A DNA stretch of 64,000 bases from the NCBI GenBank assembly GCA_039186015.1, contig JBCDAH010000003.1:6415-70414 (forward strand), read 5' to 3'. Positions 7,441 through 16,332 of this stretch are shown one piece after another. Both the position numbers and the translations under genes were made by a program. The notes under the pieces were generated by a model, which was given only the letters and a program-made list of their open reading frames with translations, made no database searches and was not told where the DNA came from. This DNA comes from JBCBWG01 sp039186015. GTDB taxonomy: Bacteria; Pseudomonadota; Alphaproteobacteria; Rhizobiales; Hyphomicrobiaceae. The stretch's first letter is position 1; each line of letters starts with the position of its first letter.

Positions 7441-8814
7441 CTACTTCCCAATACAAAATCGGCCGAATATTCCGCCGAGAATCTCCTCGGCGTCAATTCG
7501 ACCGGTTAATCGGCCAAGTTCTGTCGCAGCAAGGCGCAGGTCTTCAGCGCGCAGCTCGGTCAGGGCTTTATCCTCCGACAGGAACGTCTGCATATGAGCG
7601 CGTGCTGCAGACAGGTGCGCCCGATGTCTCGGCGCTGTCGGCGGGGCACCAGACGACGCGCTGTCGAGCGCGGCACGCGCCTGGGATACGATGCGCTCCG
7701 TTAGCTCAGTTAGTCCCACACCGGTCCGTGCCGAAATCGCGAAATCAAAATTCGGCAAATTCGATTTATGATCCGGGATTCCGTCGACCTTATTCAATAT
7801 CGTTATTGTCTCTGGCGAAGTTTCACGGTTCTCAAGTTGAGTTTGTTCGGATTCAACGGTGTGACCATTCGGGCTGACAGGATTGAAGGGATCGATAAGC
7901 CAAATGATGAGGTTGGCCTCGGTCATTCTAGCCCGTGCGCGCCGGATGCCTTCTCGCTCGACATCACCGCCATCGGATCTCAAACCTGCGGTGTCTGTTA
8001 CGACAACAGGAAAGCCGCCAAGGTCAAGTTTCACCTCAATGAGGTCGCGCGTGGTTCCGGCCTCAGGCGATACGATCGCAACGTCACGCGCAGCCAGCGC
8101 ATTCAGAAGAGAGGATTTACCGGCGTTCGGAACACCCGCGAGCACCACGCGATACCCATCCCGCACAATCTCTCCTTGATTGGCCGCTGCGAGGTGCCGA
8201 TCGATCTGACCCGCCAGTTCTTCAATCCGCGCACCGGCCTGTGCCACCGCGGACTCGGCAACATCCGACTCGTCTGAGAAGTCGATACTGGCCTCGACTA
8301 GCGCCATGGCCTCAAGGAGTGCCGCGCGCCAGTCCTCGTAAGTGCGTGACAGGGCGCCATCGTACTGCTGCAACGCCTGGACACGCTGCATGGCGGTTTC
8401 CGCGTCGATGAGATCTGCCAGGCCCTCAGCCGCAGTCAGATCCAGTTTCCCGTTCGTGAAGGCGCGCTGCGTGAACTCTCCTGCCTCTGCCGGCCGGCAA
8501 TCGGCCTGACGTCCGAGCGCGTCCAACAGGGCGTTCACCACCGCACGACCACCGTGGACGTGAAACTCGACCATATGTTCGCCCGTGGCGCTCGATGGCG
8601 TATCAAATCGCAGGACGAGCGCATCATCGATCGGCAGTCCCGTTTCAGGGTCCGAAAGCCGTCTCAGCACGGCCCGCCGAGGGGTGAGACAATCGGCGCC
8701 CAAGGCGGCCGCGGCATCATGCGCAGACGGACCCGAAACCCGGACAAGAGCGATGGCCGCCCGGCCCGGCGCGCTCGACAAGGCAAAAATCGTCTTAACC
8801 ACAACAATACTCAA
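7441..8814 (-). CDS. mnmE: tRNA modification GTPase MnmE (TrmE)
   Basis: MnmE is the potassium-dependent GTPase partner of MnmG in U34 tRNA modification. The 457 residues show the N-terminal tetrahydrofolate-binding domain (FALSSAPGRAAIALVRVSG), the G domain with P-loop GVPNAGKSSL near residue 227, DTAG and NKVD motifs, and the hallmark C-terminal CIGK. An extended insert in the G domain (about 300-335) is Asn/Glu-rich. It lies upstream of mnmG on the same strand with 155 bp between them, which holds the parS and GANTC sites. Confidence 0.96.
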   Translation of the reverse strand: MSIVVVKTIFALSSAPGRAAIALVRVSGPSAHDAAAALGADCLTPRRAVLRRLSDPETGLPIDDALVLRFDTPSSATGEHMVEFHVHGGRAVVNALLDALGRQADCRPAEAGEFTQRAFTNGKLDLTAAEGLADLIDAETAMQRVQALQQYDGALSRTYEDWRAALLEAMALVEASIDFSDESDVAESAVAQAGARIEELAGQIDRHLAAANQGEIVRDGYRVVLAGVPNAGKSSLLNALAARDVAIVSPEAGTTRDLIEVKLDLGGFPVVVTDTAGLRSDGGDVEREGIRRARARMTEANLIIWLIDPFNPVSPNGHTVESEQTQLENRETSPETITILNKVDGIPDHKSNLPNFDFAISARTGVGLTELTERIVSQARAALDSASSGAPPTAPRHRAHLSAARAHMQTFLSEDKALTELRAEDLRLAATELGRLTGRIDAEEILGGIFGRFCIGK

Positions 8815-8999
8815 TCGGAGCCATAAACGGGCGTCGCACGTTCAAATCTGCGACAATGTTAAGTACAGAGTTGTCAGCAGCTTGGCGGCTATGGCTTAAC
8901 CCGTTGTCAGATGTGAAGTGCATTGGTTTACTGCTTGTGCTTTGCCTACACGGACCCAGAGAAATCTAGACGGTTCACGCCCATTACGAAGGACACATC

Positions 9000-9911
9000 G
9001 TGCTGCGTTCTATCGTTCGTTTCGGCTTTGTCCCCTTTATGCTGATCGGCCTGAACGGGCTTGGTATATTCGCAGTCCTGGCAGGCTGGTCGTATCTTTG
9101 GCTCGGCCTCATTCTCCTGGTTGCCATCGGTACCGCTTTCGTTGCCGAGCGGATCTCCCCGTGGCATGCCGAGTGGAACCAGAGCCATGACGACGAGACA
9201 ACCACCATCTTCCATGCCGTGGTGTACGAGATCTCCAATATCAATGCGATATTGCTGATCCCCGTCGTGACATTCCTACTGCCGTCGATCGGTATATGGC
9301 CCACGTCCTGGCCGGTCCTTGCGCAACTTCTTCTTGCGATTGTTCTCGCAGACTTTGCGCTGACCTATCTCCATTATCTGAGCCACAAGTGGTCGTTCCT
9401 GTGGCGCCTGCATGCTGTGCATCACGGCGTCGGGCGTCTCTACGGCTTTAACGGTCTCGTGCGCCATCCGCTGCATCAGACCATTGACCTTGCCTTGGGC
9501 ACGTCACCTCTCGTCATCGCCGGCATGCCCACGGAAGTTGCCATTCTGCTTGGACTGGCAATCTCCATTCAGCTCATCATCCAACATGCCAACGTCAGCT
9601 ATGTCCTCGGCCCGTTCCGCAATTGGCTTTCGATCGGCGAACTGCATCACCACCACCACGTCAATTGGGGGACCGAGGGTGATTGCAATTTCGGACTGTT
9701 CTTCACCGTTTGGGACCGCATGCTCGGAACATTCCAGCCGGAGCCGCCTCGGCCGATCACCTCAAACGACATGGGCATCGACGAGGTGCCGAACTTCCCG
9801 AAGACGTACTGGCAGCAGCTTCTGTTCCCGTTCTACTACAAGCCCGGTGCCGGGGAGCAGGAGGTGTTCTCAGACGCCAGGCGCGAGACGCGTGCGGATG
9901 CTGCGGAGTGA
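9000..9911 (+). CDS. Membrane fatty acid hydroxylase / sterol desaturase family protein
   Basis: This 303-residue integral membrane protein has the histidine clusters of the di-iron fatty acid hydroxylase superfamily: HYLSH (about 124-128), HAVHH (about 138-142) and ELHHHHH (about 217-223). Four or more hydrophobic segments surround them. The family adds oxygen to or desaturates lipid chains; the substrate here is unknown. A GTG start at 9000 is used. It is the only plus-strand gene between coaA and the probable origin, and its last 42 bp overlap the end of the convergent GNAT gene. It does not belong to the conserved surrounding synteny, so it may be an insertion. Confidence 0.85.
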   Translation: MLRSIVRFGFVPFMLIGLNGLGIFAVLAGWSYLWLGLILLVAIGTAFVAERISPWHAEWNQSHDDETTTIFHAVVYEISNINAILLIPVVTFLLPSIGIWPTSWPVLAQLLLAIVLADFALTYLHYLSHKWSFLWRLHAVHHGVGRLYGFNGLVRHPLHQTIDLALGTSPLVIAGMPTEVAILLGLAISIQLIIQHANVSYVLGPFRNWLSIGELHHHHHVNWGTEGDCNFGLFFTVWDRMLGTFQPEPPRPITSNDMGIDEVPNFPKTYWQQLLFPFYYKPGAGEQEVFSDARRETRADAAE

Positions 9912-10613
9912 TTCCCGCTGCTGACCTTCGTCATCGAAGTTCGTCGCCGCCAGCCATGTTTTGAGCGCATCTCGGCATAGCGGCCATTCGCTATCGACGA
10001 TCGAGAACCAGGTCGTGTCGCGATTGCGGCCCTTGTTAATTCGGTCCTGGCGGAACAAACCTTCATACTGAAACCCCAGGCGCTCAGCAGCACTGCGCGA
10101 CGGTGCGTTCAGCGCATCGCATTTCCATTCGTATCTGCGATAGCCGAGGTCTTCGAAACAGTGCCGCATCAGAAGGTACATGGCTTCAGTTGCAGCCGGA
10201 GTTCTTTGAAGTGCCGGCGTATAATTGATGTAACCCACTTCGATGACGCCATTGTCAGGCTGAATTCGCATTAAACTCGCGGACCCGGTCGCCTTTTGGC
10301 TCCGAGCGTCAATCACGGCATAAAAGAAAGGGTCTTCGCTTTTTGTAGCCATTTCCGCCCAATCCAGATAATCGGCTTCTTTGTCGAATGGACCGACAGG
10401 AAGATAGGTCCAGTTCTTGCCGCTTGGATCAAGGCGGTCGGCTTCGAAGACCTGGGAACCGTGGGCCGCTGCGTCGTATTTTTCGAGGCGGCAGTACGTG
10501 CCTTGCAACGGTTCCCCAGACGGTCTTTTCGCGCCGGGCCAATTTGAAATCGGCCAGCCGATTGGCTGGCCAAACTCGTTTGTTTCAGAACTATTACGCA
10601 TCGACTGTTTCAC
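9870..10613 (-). CDS. GNAT family N-acetyltransferase
   Basis: A 247-residue protein of the RimJ/RimL-like GNAT group, which transfers an acetyl group from acetyl-CoA to a protein N-terminus or small amine. The N-terminal NEFGQPIGWP segment is common in this subgroup. The acetyl-CoA region includes IEVGYINYTPALQRTPAATEA and the helix AMYLLMRHCFEDLGYRRYEWKCD (given here as AMYLLMRHCFEDLG then YRRYEWKCD), followed by AAERLGFQYEGLFR. The target is unknown. The GTG start at 10613 lies inside a parS site; an ATG at 10601 is possible. It follows rho by 42 bp on the same strand. Confidence 0.88.
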   Translation of the reverse strand: MKQSMRNSSETNEFGQPIGWPISNWPGAKRPSGEPLQGTYCRLEKYDAAAHGSQVFEADRLDPSGKNWTYLPVGPFDKEADYLDWAEMATKSEDPFFYAVIDARSQKATGSASLMRIQPDNGVIEVGYINYTPALQRTPAATEAMYLLMRHCFEDLGYRRYEWKCDALNAPSRSAAERLGFQYEGLFRQDRINKGRNRDTTWFSIVDSEWPLCRDALKTWLAATNFDDEGQQRESLRSIRTRLAPGV

Positions 10614-10621
10614 GTGAAACG
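10606..10621. promoter_or_regulatory. parS site at the start of the GNAT gene
   Basis: TGTTTCACGTGAAACG is identical to the site at 7402-7417. It overlaps the GTG start codon of the acetyltransferase gene, so ParB binding could also affect that gene. It is about 3.1 kb from the probable origin. Confidence 0.95.
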
Positions 10622-10641
10622 TTTCAGATTCTATTTTTAAG

Positions 10642-10665
10642 GAATACCTAATCTCTTAGGTATTC
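10642..10665. repeat. Perfect 10-bp inverted repeat over the rho stop codon
   Basis: GAATACCTAA (10642-10651), loop TCTC, TTAGGTATTC (10656-10665). The right arm contains the last codons and stop of rho. No U-run follows on the minus strand, so it looks like a 3'-end stem rather than a standard terminator. Confidence 0.6.
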
Positions 10666-11921
10666 ATCGATTGGAAGAACTCGCCATTCGTTTTTGTGGA
10701 ACGCAATTTATCGATCAGGAACTCGATCGCGTCATTCGTCCCCATCGGATTGAGGATACGCCGGAGGACGTATGTCTTCTTGAGATCCTGCGGTGAAATC
10801 AGCAAGTCTTCTTTTCTCGTACCTGACTTCGCAATGTCGATTGCCGGGAACACACGCTTGTCAGACACCTTGCGATCGAGAACGATTTCCGAGTTACCGG
10901 TGCCCTTGAATTCCTCGAAGATCACCTCGTCCATACGCGAGCCGGTTTCGATCAACGCGGTTGCGATAATCGTCAACGAGCCGCCTTCCTCGACGTTACG
11001 CGCGGCGCCAAAGAAACGCTTCGGCCGTTGCAGGGCGTTGGAGTCAACACCACCGGTCAGCACCTTGCCGGACGACGGCACGACCGTATTGTAAGCCCGG
11101 CCCAGGCGCGTGATCGAGTCGAGCAGGATCACCACGTCCCGCTTGTGTTCGGTCAAACGTTTCGCCTTTTCGATCACCATCTCGGAAACCTGCACGTGAC
11201 GTGACGGCGGCTCATCAAACGTCGAGGAAATCACCTCGCCATTCACTGAACGCTGCATGTCGGTGACTTCTTCCGGCCGCTCATCGATCAACAGGACAAT
11301 CAGGTAGCACTCGGGATGATTGGTGGTGATCGAGTGCGCGATCGTCTGAAGCATGACCGTCTTACCGGTCCGCGGTGGCGCAACAATCAAGCCACGCTGG
11401 CCCTTACCGATCGGAGCGACAATATCGATGACACGGGACGAAAGATCCTTGATCGTCGGATCCTCGATTTCGAGCTTGAGCCAATCCGTCGGATAGAGCG
11501 GAGTCAGGTTATCGAAGTGAATCTTGTGACGCGCCGCTTCCGACTCTTCGAAGTTGATCTTGTTGACTTTGAGAAGGGCGAAGTACCGCTCGCCATCCTT
11601 CGGAGATCGGATGTGGCCCTCGACGGTGTCGCCCGTGCGGAGCGCGAAGCGGCGGATCTGTGATGGTGAGACATAAATGTCGTCGGGGCCGGGGAGATAG
11701 TTGGCATCAGGTGAGCGTAGAAAGCCGAAGCCGTCCTGGAGAACCTCCACGACTCCATGTCCAACGATCTCGATATCTTGTGCCGCCAATTGCTTCAACG
11801 TCGCAAACATCAGCTCTTGTTTGCGCATCGTGCTGGCGTTCTCGACGCCGTGCTCTTCAGCAAAGGCGAGAAGCTCAGTCGGTGTCTTCTCTTTGAGGTC
11901 TTGTAGTCTCATTTCCGTCAT
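10656..11921 (-). CDS. rho: Transcription termination factor Rho
   Basis: Rho is the hexameric RNA helicase that ends transcription. With the ATG at 11921 (MTEMRLQDLKEKTPTELLAF), preceded by GGAG about 9 bases upstream, the protein has 421 residues, the standard length. The N-terminal RNA-binding domain contains VLQDGFGFLRSPDANYLPGPDDIYVSPSQIRRF (seen as GFGFLR and YVSPSQIRRF), the P-loop is APPRTGKT near residue 180, and LIDERPEEVTDM and DSITRLGRAYN follow. A reading frame continues 152 codons further upstream but overlaps hemJ and has no family similarity, so I reject that start. It follows hemE-hemJ. Confidence 0.97.
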   Translation of the reverse strand: MTEMRLQDLKEKTPTELLAFAEEHGVENASTMRKQELMFATLKQLAAQDIEIVGHGVVEVLQDGFGFLRSPDANYLPGPDDIYVSPSQIRRFALRTGDTVEGHIRSPKDGERYFALLKVNKINFEESEAARHKIHFDNLTPLYPTDWLKLEIEDPTIKDLSSRVIDIVAPIGKGQRGLIVAPPRTGKTVMLQTIAHSITTNHPECYLIVLLIDERPEEVTDMQRSVNGEVISSTFDEPPSRHVQVSEMVIEKAKRLTEHKRDVVILLDSITRLGRAYNTVVPSSGKVLTGGVDSNALQRPKRFFGAARNVEEGGSLTIIATALIETGSRMDEVIFEEFKGTGNSEIVLDRKVSDKRVFPAIDIAKSGTRKEDLLISPQDLKKTYVLRRILNPMGTNDAIEFLIDKLRSTKTNGEFFQSMNT

Positions 11922-12154
11922 GTTGGGGGACTCCCAGACAAGCAGCGGTGATAAAGGAGGGAATGAGAGGTCGTAGCTGCTCAAGGATCGGAATGGGGGA
12001 TTGAGCGTCCACAAAGCTCGGACGCGTAGAATCGTATCAACCCCGGGAAGACCGGCGAACATGCCTCTCAAGGTGCTGCCGGCAAACTGTATATAGCAGC
12101 TCGATGCGTCGGCGAAAAGAGTCTCTGTTGGTGAAATTTGCGCGTTCGGCGCAA

Positions 12155-12679
12155 TCAGAACGGTTTTACGACCACCGCAATGACAGCAACGATCATCAGA
12201 ACCGTGGGAACCTCGTTCACGATCCGCCAGTGTCGAGATGAGTTGGACTCTGAGTCGGTCGCGAACCGGCGTACCGAAGCTGCAAGATAGCCATGCGCAG
12301 CCGACAGTCCGATGACTGCAAGCAGCTTGAGATGGAACCAGCCGGACGCCAGTGCGTCCACTTGCCAGGCGAGCCATAGCCCGAGGCCCCAGGATACTAT
12401 CATCGCTGGGGTCATGATGATGTGGAGTAGTCGCTGCTCCATCACCTTGAGTGTCGCCGCCGTTTCTGAACCCGGTCCGGCCTCAGCGTGATAGACGAAC
12501 AAGCGCGGCAGATAGAGCATACCGGCCATCCAGGAAATGACGGCAACGATATGGATCGACTTGATCCACAGGTAGGCGTCGTCGCCGAGGCCGAGCATAA
12601 GCACAAGCGCAAATACAACAGTGGCCGCCAGCACAAGTCCCGCGCGACCTGCCGGGCTTTGCAGAAACCCAGTCGGCAT
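12155..12679 (-). CDS. hemJ: Protoporphyrinogen IX oxidase HemJ
   Basis: HemJ oxidises protoporphyrinogen IX to protoporphyrin IX in the membrane, the penultimate step of heme synthesis. The 174-residue protein has four or five hydrophobic helices and the signature WIKSIHIVAVISWMAGMLYL followed by PRLFVYH (conserved His residues about 43 and 65). It lacks similarity to HemG or HemY types. It follows hemE by 2 bp and precedes rho, an arrangement common near alphaproteobacterial origins. Confidence 0.93.
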   Translation of the reverse strand: MPTGFLQSPAGRAGLVLAATVVFALVLMLGLGDDAYLWIKSIHIVAVISWMAGMLYLPRLFVYHAEAGPGSETAATLKVMEQRLLHIIMTPAMIVSWGLGLWLAWQVDALASGWFHLKLLAVIGLSAAHGYLAASVRRFATDSESNSSRHWRIVNEVPTVLMIVAVIAVVVKPF

Positions 12680-12681
12680 CG

Positions 12682-13752
12682 TTACGCTGCCCCGCGGACA
12701 CGCGCGACGAGTTGGGCAACATGCTCCGGCGGTGTCTGTGGGACAATGCCATGCCCGAGATTGAAGACGAATGGCGCACCAGCCATCGCGTCAAGGATCT
12801 CATCAACGGCCTGGTTCAAGGCATCACCACCTGCCACGAGCGCGAGCGGATCCAGATTGCCCTGAACAACTGCAAGACTGCGGGCGGTCACCATATCGCG
12901 CACCGTTCCCATACGCTGTGCCGTGTCGCAGCCCACGCCATCGACGCCGGTTGCGTGACAGTAGTTCGTAATTGACGCGCCGGCGCCGCGTGGAAACCCA
13001 ATGATGGGGATCTCGGGATGTCGCGTCTTGAGTTCCGAGACCATGCGTGTGGTCGGTGCCACCACCCAACGGTCGAACTCTAGCGGCGGCAGACTTCCCG
13101 CCCACGTATCGAAAATCTGGAGTACATCGACCCCGGCCTGGACCTGACCGCTGAGATAGTCGATCGAGACATCCGTCAGCAAGTCGATCAGGCGGGCGAA
13201 GTTCTCTGGCTCTCGATAGGCCCACAGCCGCGCATCGGCTTGGTCCGGTGTCCCGCGACCACCGACCATATAGGTCGCCACAGTCCACGGCGCACCGCAA
13301 AACCCGATCAGTGACGTCTCGGTGGGCAGTGATGCCCGAATGGATGCGACCGCCTCGTAAACATACGAAAACCGGTCATCGACATTTTCGGGCCGGAGCT
13401 GATCGAGTTGTGAGCCCGTCCGTATCGGATCGAGCCTTGGGCCTTCGCCTTGCACAAACGTCACGGTCTGCCCGAGGGCGTGTGGCACCACGAGAATATC
13501 GGAAAAGAGGATCGCTGCGTCGAATCCATAACGGCGGATCGGCTGCAACGTCACCTCGGTAGCCAGCTTCGGTGTATAGCACAATGTCAGAAAGTCACCG
13601 GCTTCAGCACGGGTCTCAAGGTACTCCGGCAGATATCTGCCGGCCTGTCGCATCAACCAGATCGGTGGTGGCGAGACGGCCGTACCGGCGAACGGTGCAA
13701 GAAAGCGGCGATGTTTCGCTCTTTGAACGAGTTCCTCGTTAGGCGGCATCAT
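12682..13752 (-). CDS. hemE: Uroporphyrinogen decarboxylase
   Basis: HemE removes four carboxyl groups from uroporphyrinogen III to form coproporphyrinogen III. The 356-residue protein contains the active-site signature WLMRQAGRYLPEY near residue 32, ILFSDILVVPHALG, and GFCGAPWTVATYMVGG. Length is normal. Two consecutive ATG codons start it. It is transcribed away from the 415-bp gap that probably holds the chromosomal origin, as in Caulobacter where Cori lies next to hemE. Confidence 0.97.
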   Translation of the reverse strand: MMPPNEELVQRAKHRRFLAPFAGTAVSPPPIWLMRQAGRYLPEYLETRAEAGDFLTLCYTPKLATEVTLQPIRRYGFDAAILFSDILVVPHALGQTVTFVQGEGPRLDPIRTGSQLDQLRPENVDDRFSYVYEAVASIRASLPTETSLIGFCGAPWTVATYMVGGRGTPDQADARLWAYREPENFARLIDLLTDVSIDYLSGQVQAGVDVLQIFDTWAGSLPPLEFDRWVVAPTTRMVSELKTRHPEIPIIGFPRGAGASITNYCHATGVDGVGCDTAQRMGTVRDMVTARSLAVVQGNLDPLALVAGGDALNQAVDEILDAMAGAPFVFNLGHGIVPQTPPEHVAQLVARVRGAA

Positions 13753-14167
13753 GGGTCATCCTCGATAGAGAGCTAAGAGAACATCTATCTTTCTTTAGGT
13801 TTGCTCTTATGACTCTAGAGCAGTGGATTGCGGAGGTATCGAAGATATCCAAGACTGTCCAAGTGTTCTTCAGGCTGTGACAGTTGCGTATGACGATCGC
13901 GCGATCAAGCGGAATAGCGTCGCGGTCGAGCCAGGGATGCCCAAAGCATCGGTATTCGGTCGTGTTGGGGAACGAGAACAAATGCCTGAACAAGCTGTGT
14001 GCCACATGCGGAGAAGTCCACGACTGCGATCGGCAACCTAAGACCGCCGGATTTTATTCAAGCGATACAACCCGTGGACAACTCTGCGAGTTTATCCTGT
14101 GTTGGTTGTCGACGAGCCTGGGTCCCGGCCCAGCACTGTGAACAACTTGGAGCACAGGTCACAACTG
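13753..14167. other. Probable chromosomal replication origin region
   Basis: A gap of 415 bp between hemE and the divergent PPSR gene, the established location of the Caulobacter origin. Genes on both sides mostly point outward, the ParAB system and three parS sites are within 9 kb, and an AT-rich part lies at about 13767-13825. Three partial matches to the DnaA box TTATCCACA lie at 14073-14081 (7 of 9, minus strand), 14092-14100 (6 of 9) and 14137-14145 (7 of 9, minus strand). No perfect DnaA box and no TTAA-N7-TTAA CtrA site is visible. The call rests mainly on gene order. Confidence 0.6.
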
Positions 14168-15022
14168 ATGAACGCCCTGCCCAGCTACTTTCACCTGCAC
14201 CTCGTGTCGGATGCGACCGGGGAGACTTTGACGACAATTTCGAAGGCGGCGGCCGTGCAGTACGCGGCGGTGAGGCCGATCGAGCACGTCTATCCATTGA
14301 TCCGGACCAGCCGGCAGCTTGAGCGTGTCCTGCAGGAGGTGAGTTCCGCGCCTGGCATCGTGTTCTATACGATTGTTAATCCGGAGCTGAGCGAGGAGTT
14401 GGAGCGCCGGTGCAGGGAGCTTAAGGTTCCGTGCCTGCATGTTCTAAAGCCGATCATGCAGGTGCTGGAGAGCTATCTCGGCGCGCCACAAACACCCATT
14501 GTCGGCGGTCAGCATGTACTCGACGCCGGCTACTTCAATCGTATCGACGCGCTCAACTTCTCGATGGCGCATGATGATGGCCTGCTGCCAGCCAACCTTG
14601 ATGATGCCGATATTATTGTTCTCGGCATCTCACGAACGTCCAAAACACCTACAAGCATCTATCTGGCTCAGCGCGGTTTCAAGACGGCCAATGTTCCGAT
14701 TGTGATGTCTGTTCCGTTACCTGAGGCGCTGTTCGAACCCCACAAGGCGTTTGTCGTGTGTCTGACGGCCGCGCCCGACCGGATCGCGGCAATCCGGCGC
14801 AATCGGGCCCGACTCCTTGGGGACCGCAACCTCGAGGACTACGTTGATGAGGCGCAGATTGCGCAAGAAATCGTACACTCGAGAAAGATCTGCGCACGCA
14901 AGAAATGGCCGGTCATCGACGTCACGCGGCGATCGGTTGAAGAAACGGCGGCGACCATACTGAAGCTGTACCACGATCGGCACGGTGACGTGGACGGTGC
15001 CGCGGCGGAGGGCAATTCATGA
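14168..15022 (+). CDS. Pyruvate, phosphate dikinase regulatory protein (PPSR family, DUF299)
   Basis: Members of this family are bifunctional kinase/pyrophosphorylases that switch pyruvate phosphate dikinase or PEP synthase off and on by phosphorylating a threonine. With the ATG at 14168 (MNALPSYFHLHLVSDATGET) the protein has 284 residues, close to the family length. The P-loop GISRTSKTPTSIYLA lies near residue 155, and the early VSDATGET is a family mark. A GTG 23 codons upstream is in frame but would run into the putative origin boxes. Its stop overlaps the maf start as ATGA. In Caulobacter and Rickettsia this is the gene on the other side of the origin from hemE. Confidence 0.93.
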   Translation: MNALPSYFHLHLVSDATGETLTTISKAAAVQYAAVRPIEHVYPLIRTSRQLERVLQEVSSAPGIVFYTIVNPELSEELERRCRELKVPCLHVLKPIMQVLESYLGAPQTPIVGGQHVLDAGYFNRIDALNFSMAHDDGLLPANLDDADIIVLGISRTSKTPTSIYLAQRGFKTANVPIVMSVPLPEALFEPHKAFVVCLTAAPDRIAAIRRNRARLLGDRNLEDYVDEAQIAQEIVHSRKICARKKWPVIDVTRRSVEETAATILKLYHDRHGDVDGAAAEGNS

Positions 15023-15663
15023 AGAACGGACCGATCGCCGAGGCGTCCAATGCCCTCACGCATGGCCGGCTTGTGCTGGCGTCAGCGAGTTCGGCTCGTC
15101 AGTCCCTGCTGAAGGCCGCCGGTCTCGCCTTCGAGATTGCCCCGGCGAACATCGATGAGGGTGCGATCCGGACGGCTTTGGCCGCCGACGGCGGCGGCCT
15201 CGAACCAGCCGATCTTGCCGAGCTGCTTGCACGGGCGAAGGCCGAGCAGGTGAGCTTGCGTAAACAAGGTGCGCTCGTCCTTGGAGGTGATCAGGTCCTC
15301 GCCTGCGATGACACGTGGTATGAAAAGCCCGCCGATATGGATGCCGCACGTCGGCAGCTGCTCGATTTACGCGGGAAGGCTCACCAGTTGCATAGTGCCG
15401 CTGTGCTCGCCCGCAGCGGTTCGGTCGTGTGGGAAACCGTGACGACGGTGGATGTGGTTATGCGCAATTTCTCGCCGGAGTTTGTTGGACGCTATCTTGC
15501 CCACGTTGGCGACGCGGCCCTTCAATCCGTTGGCGCTTATCAACTTGAAGGTGTTGGCATCCAGCTGATTGAAGAGATCCGTGGTGATTACTTCTCTGTC
15601 CTTGGGCTGCCGTTGTTCGATGTGCTTGCGGCCCTGAGGCGAGAGGGTGTGATTGATGCATGA
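15019..15663 (+). CDS. maf: Maf-like nucleotide pyrophosphatase
   Basis: Maf proteins hydrolyse dTTP, UTP or modified nucleotides to the monophosphates and affect septum formation. The 214-residue protein begins its domain with LVLASASSARQSLLKAAGL (the SxSxRR-like motif is SASSARQ here), has LLARAKAEQV, VLGGDQVLACD and a C-terminal AYQLEGVGIQLIEEIRGDY segment followed by VLGLPLFDV. It overlaps the upstream gene by 4 bp and is followed by coaE after 33 bp. In many relatives aroE stands between maf and coaE; it is missing here. Confidence 0.93.
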   Translation: MKNGPIAEASNALTHGRLVLASASSARQSLLKAAGLAFEIAPANIDEGAIRTALAADGGGLEPADLAELLARAKAEQVSLRKQGALVLGGDQVLACDDTWYEKPADMDAARRQLLDLRGKAHQLHSAAVLARSGSVVWETVTTVDVVMRNFSPEFVGRYLAHVGDAALQSVGAYQLEGVGIQLIEEIRGDYFSVLGLPLFDVLAALRREGVIDA

Positions 15664-15696
15664 GCAGCGCTGCTTCAACTCTTGGATGATCGCCAG

Positions 15697-16329
15697 ATGA
15701 CGATCTTGGTCATTGGCTTGACCGGCTCGATCGGGATGGGGAAATCCACGGTCGCCGGCTGGATGCGTGATCGCGGACTGCCGGTGAGCGATTCCGATCA
15801 GATTGTGCACGATCTTTATGAGGGTGCGGCCGTTTCAGCCATCGAGGCTGCTTTTCCGGGGTCGACCGAGTCAGGCCGGGTCGACCGCGCGAAGCTTGGC
15901 AGCATGCTGGTTGCTGATCCAGAAAAGTTCGCGGTGCTTGAAGACCTGGTGCACCCAATGGTTCGGCGCGCGCAGCACCAATTCCTTTCTGACTGTGTCA
16001 CCGACGGCAAGCCTGCCGCGGTACTGGAAGTTCCGCTTCTGTTTGAAACCGGTGGTGATGCCCGGGTCGATGTGACGATTGTCGTCCATGCTGCGCCGGA
16101 CGTCCAGCGCGACCGCGTTTTGGCTCGGCCAAGTATGACCGAAGACAAACTGTCCAGTATCCTGGCGCGCCAGCTTCCGTCGTCGGAGAAGGCGCGGCGG
16201 GCGGATTTTGTCGTGGATACCGGCGGAACGCTGGCCGAATCTGAGGCACAATTAGATGCCGTTGTGGCTGTGCTCCGGGAACGGAAGGGGACGGTCTATC
16301 AACGGCTGTGGCAGAGCGAAGATGGATAA
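15697..16329 (+). CDS. coaE: Dephospho-CoA kinase
   Basis: CoaE phosphorylates dephospho-CoA, the last step of coenzyme A synthesis. The P-loop IGLTGSIGMGKSTVAGWM starts at residue 4 from the ATG at 15697, giving 210 residues, which fits the family. An in-frame TTG at 15682 is less likely. VVHAAPDVQRDRVLAR and the later ADFVVDTGGTLAESEAQ segment are typical. It is 3 bp from dnaQ. Together with coaA at the far left of the window, two of the CoA pathway steps flank the origin. Confidence 0.95.
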   Translation: MTILVIGLTGSIGMGKSTVAGWMRDRGLPVSDSDQIVHDLYEGAAVSAIEAAFPGSTESGRVDRAKLGSMLVADPEKFAVLEDLVHPMVRRAQHQFLSDCVTDGKPAAVLEVPLLFETGGDARVDVTIVVHAAPDVQRDRVLARPSMTEDKLSSILARQLPSSEKARRADFVVDTGGTLAESEAQLDAVVAVLRERKGTVYQRLWQSEDG

Positions 16330-16332
16330 CAC

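Noticed and set aside
11922..12377. A 152-codon in-frame extension upstream of rho.
   Set aside because: It overlaps hemJ and has no family similarity; the ATG at 11921 has a proper ribosome site and gives the standard Rho length.
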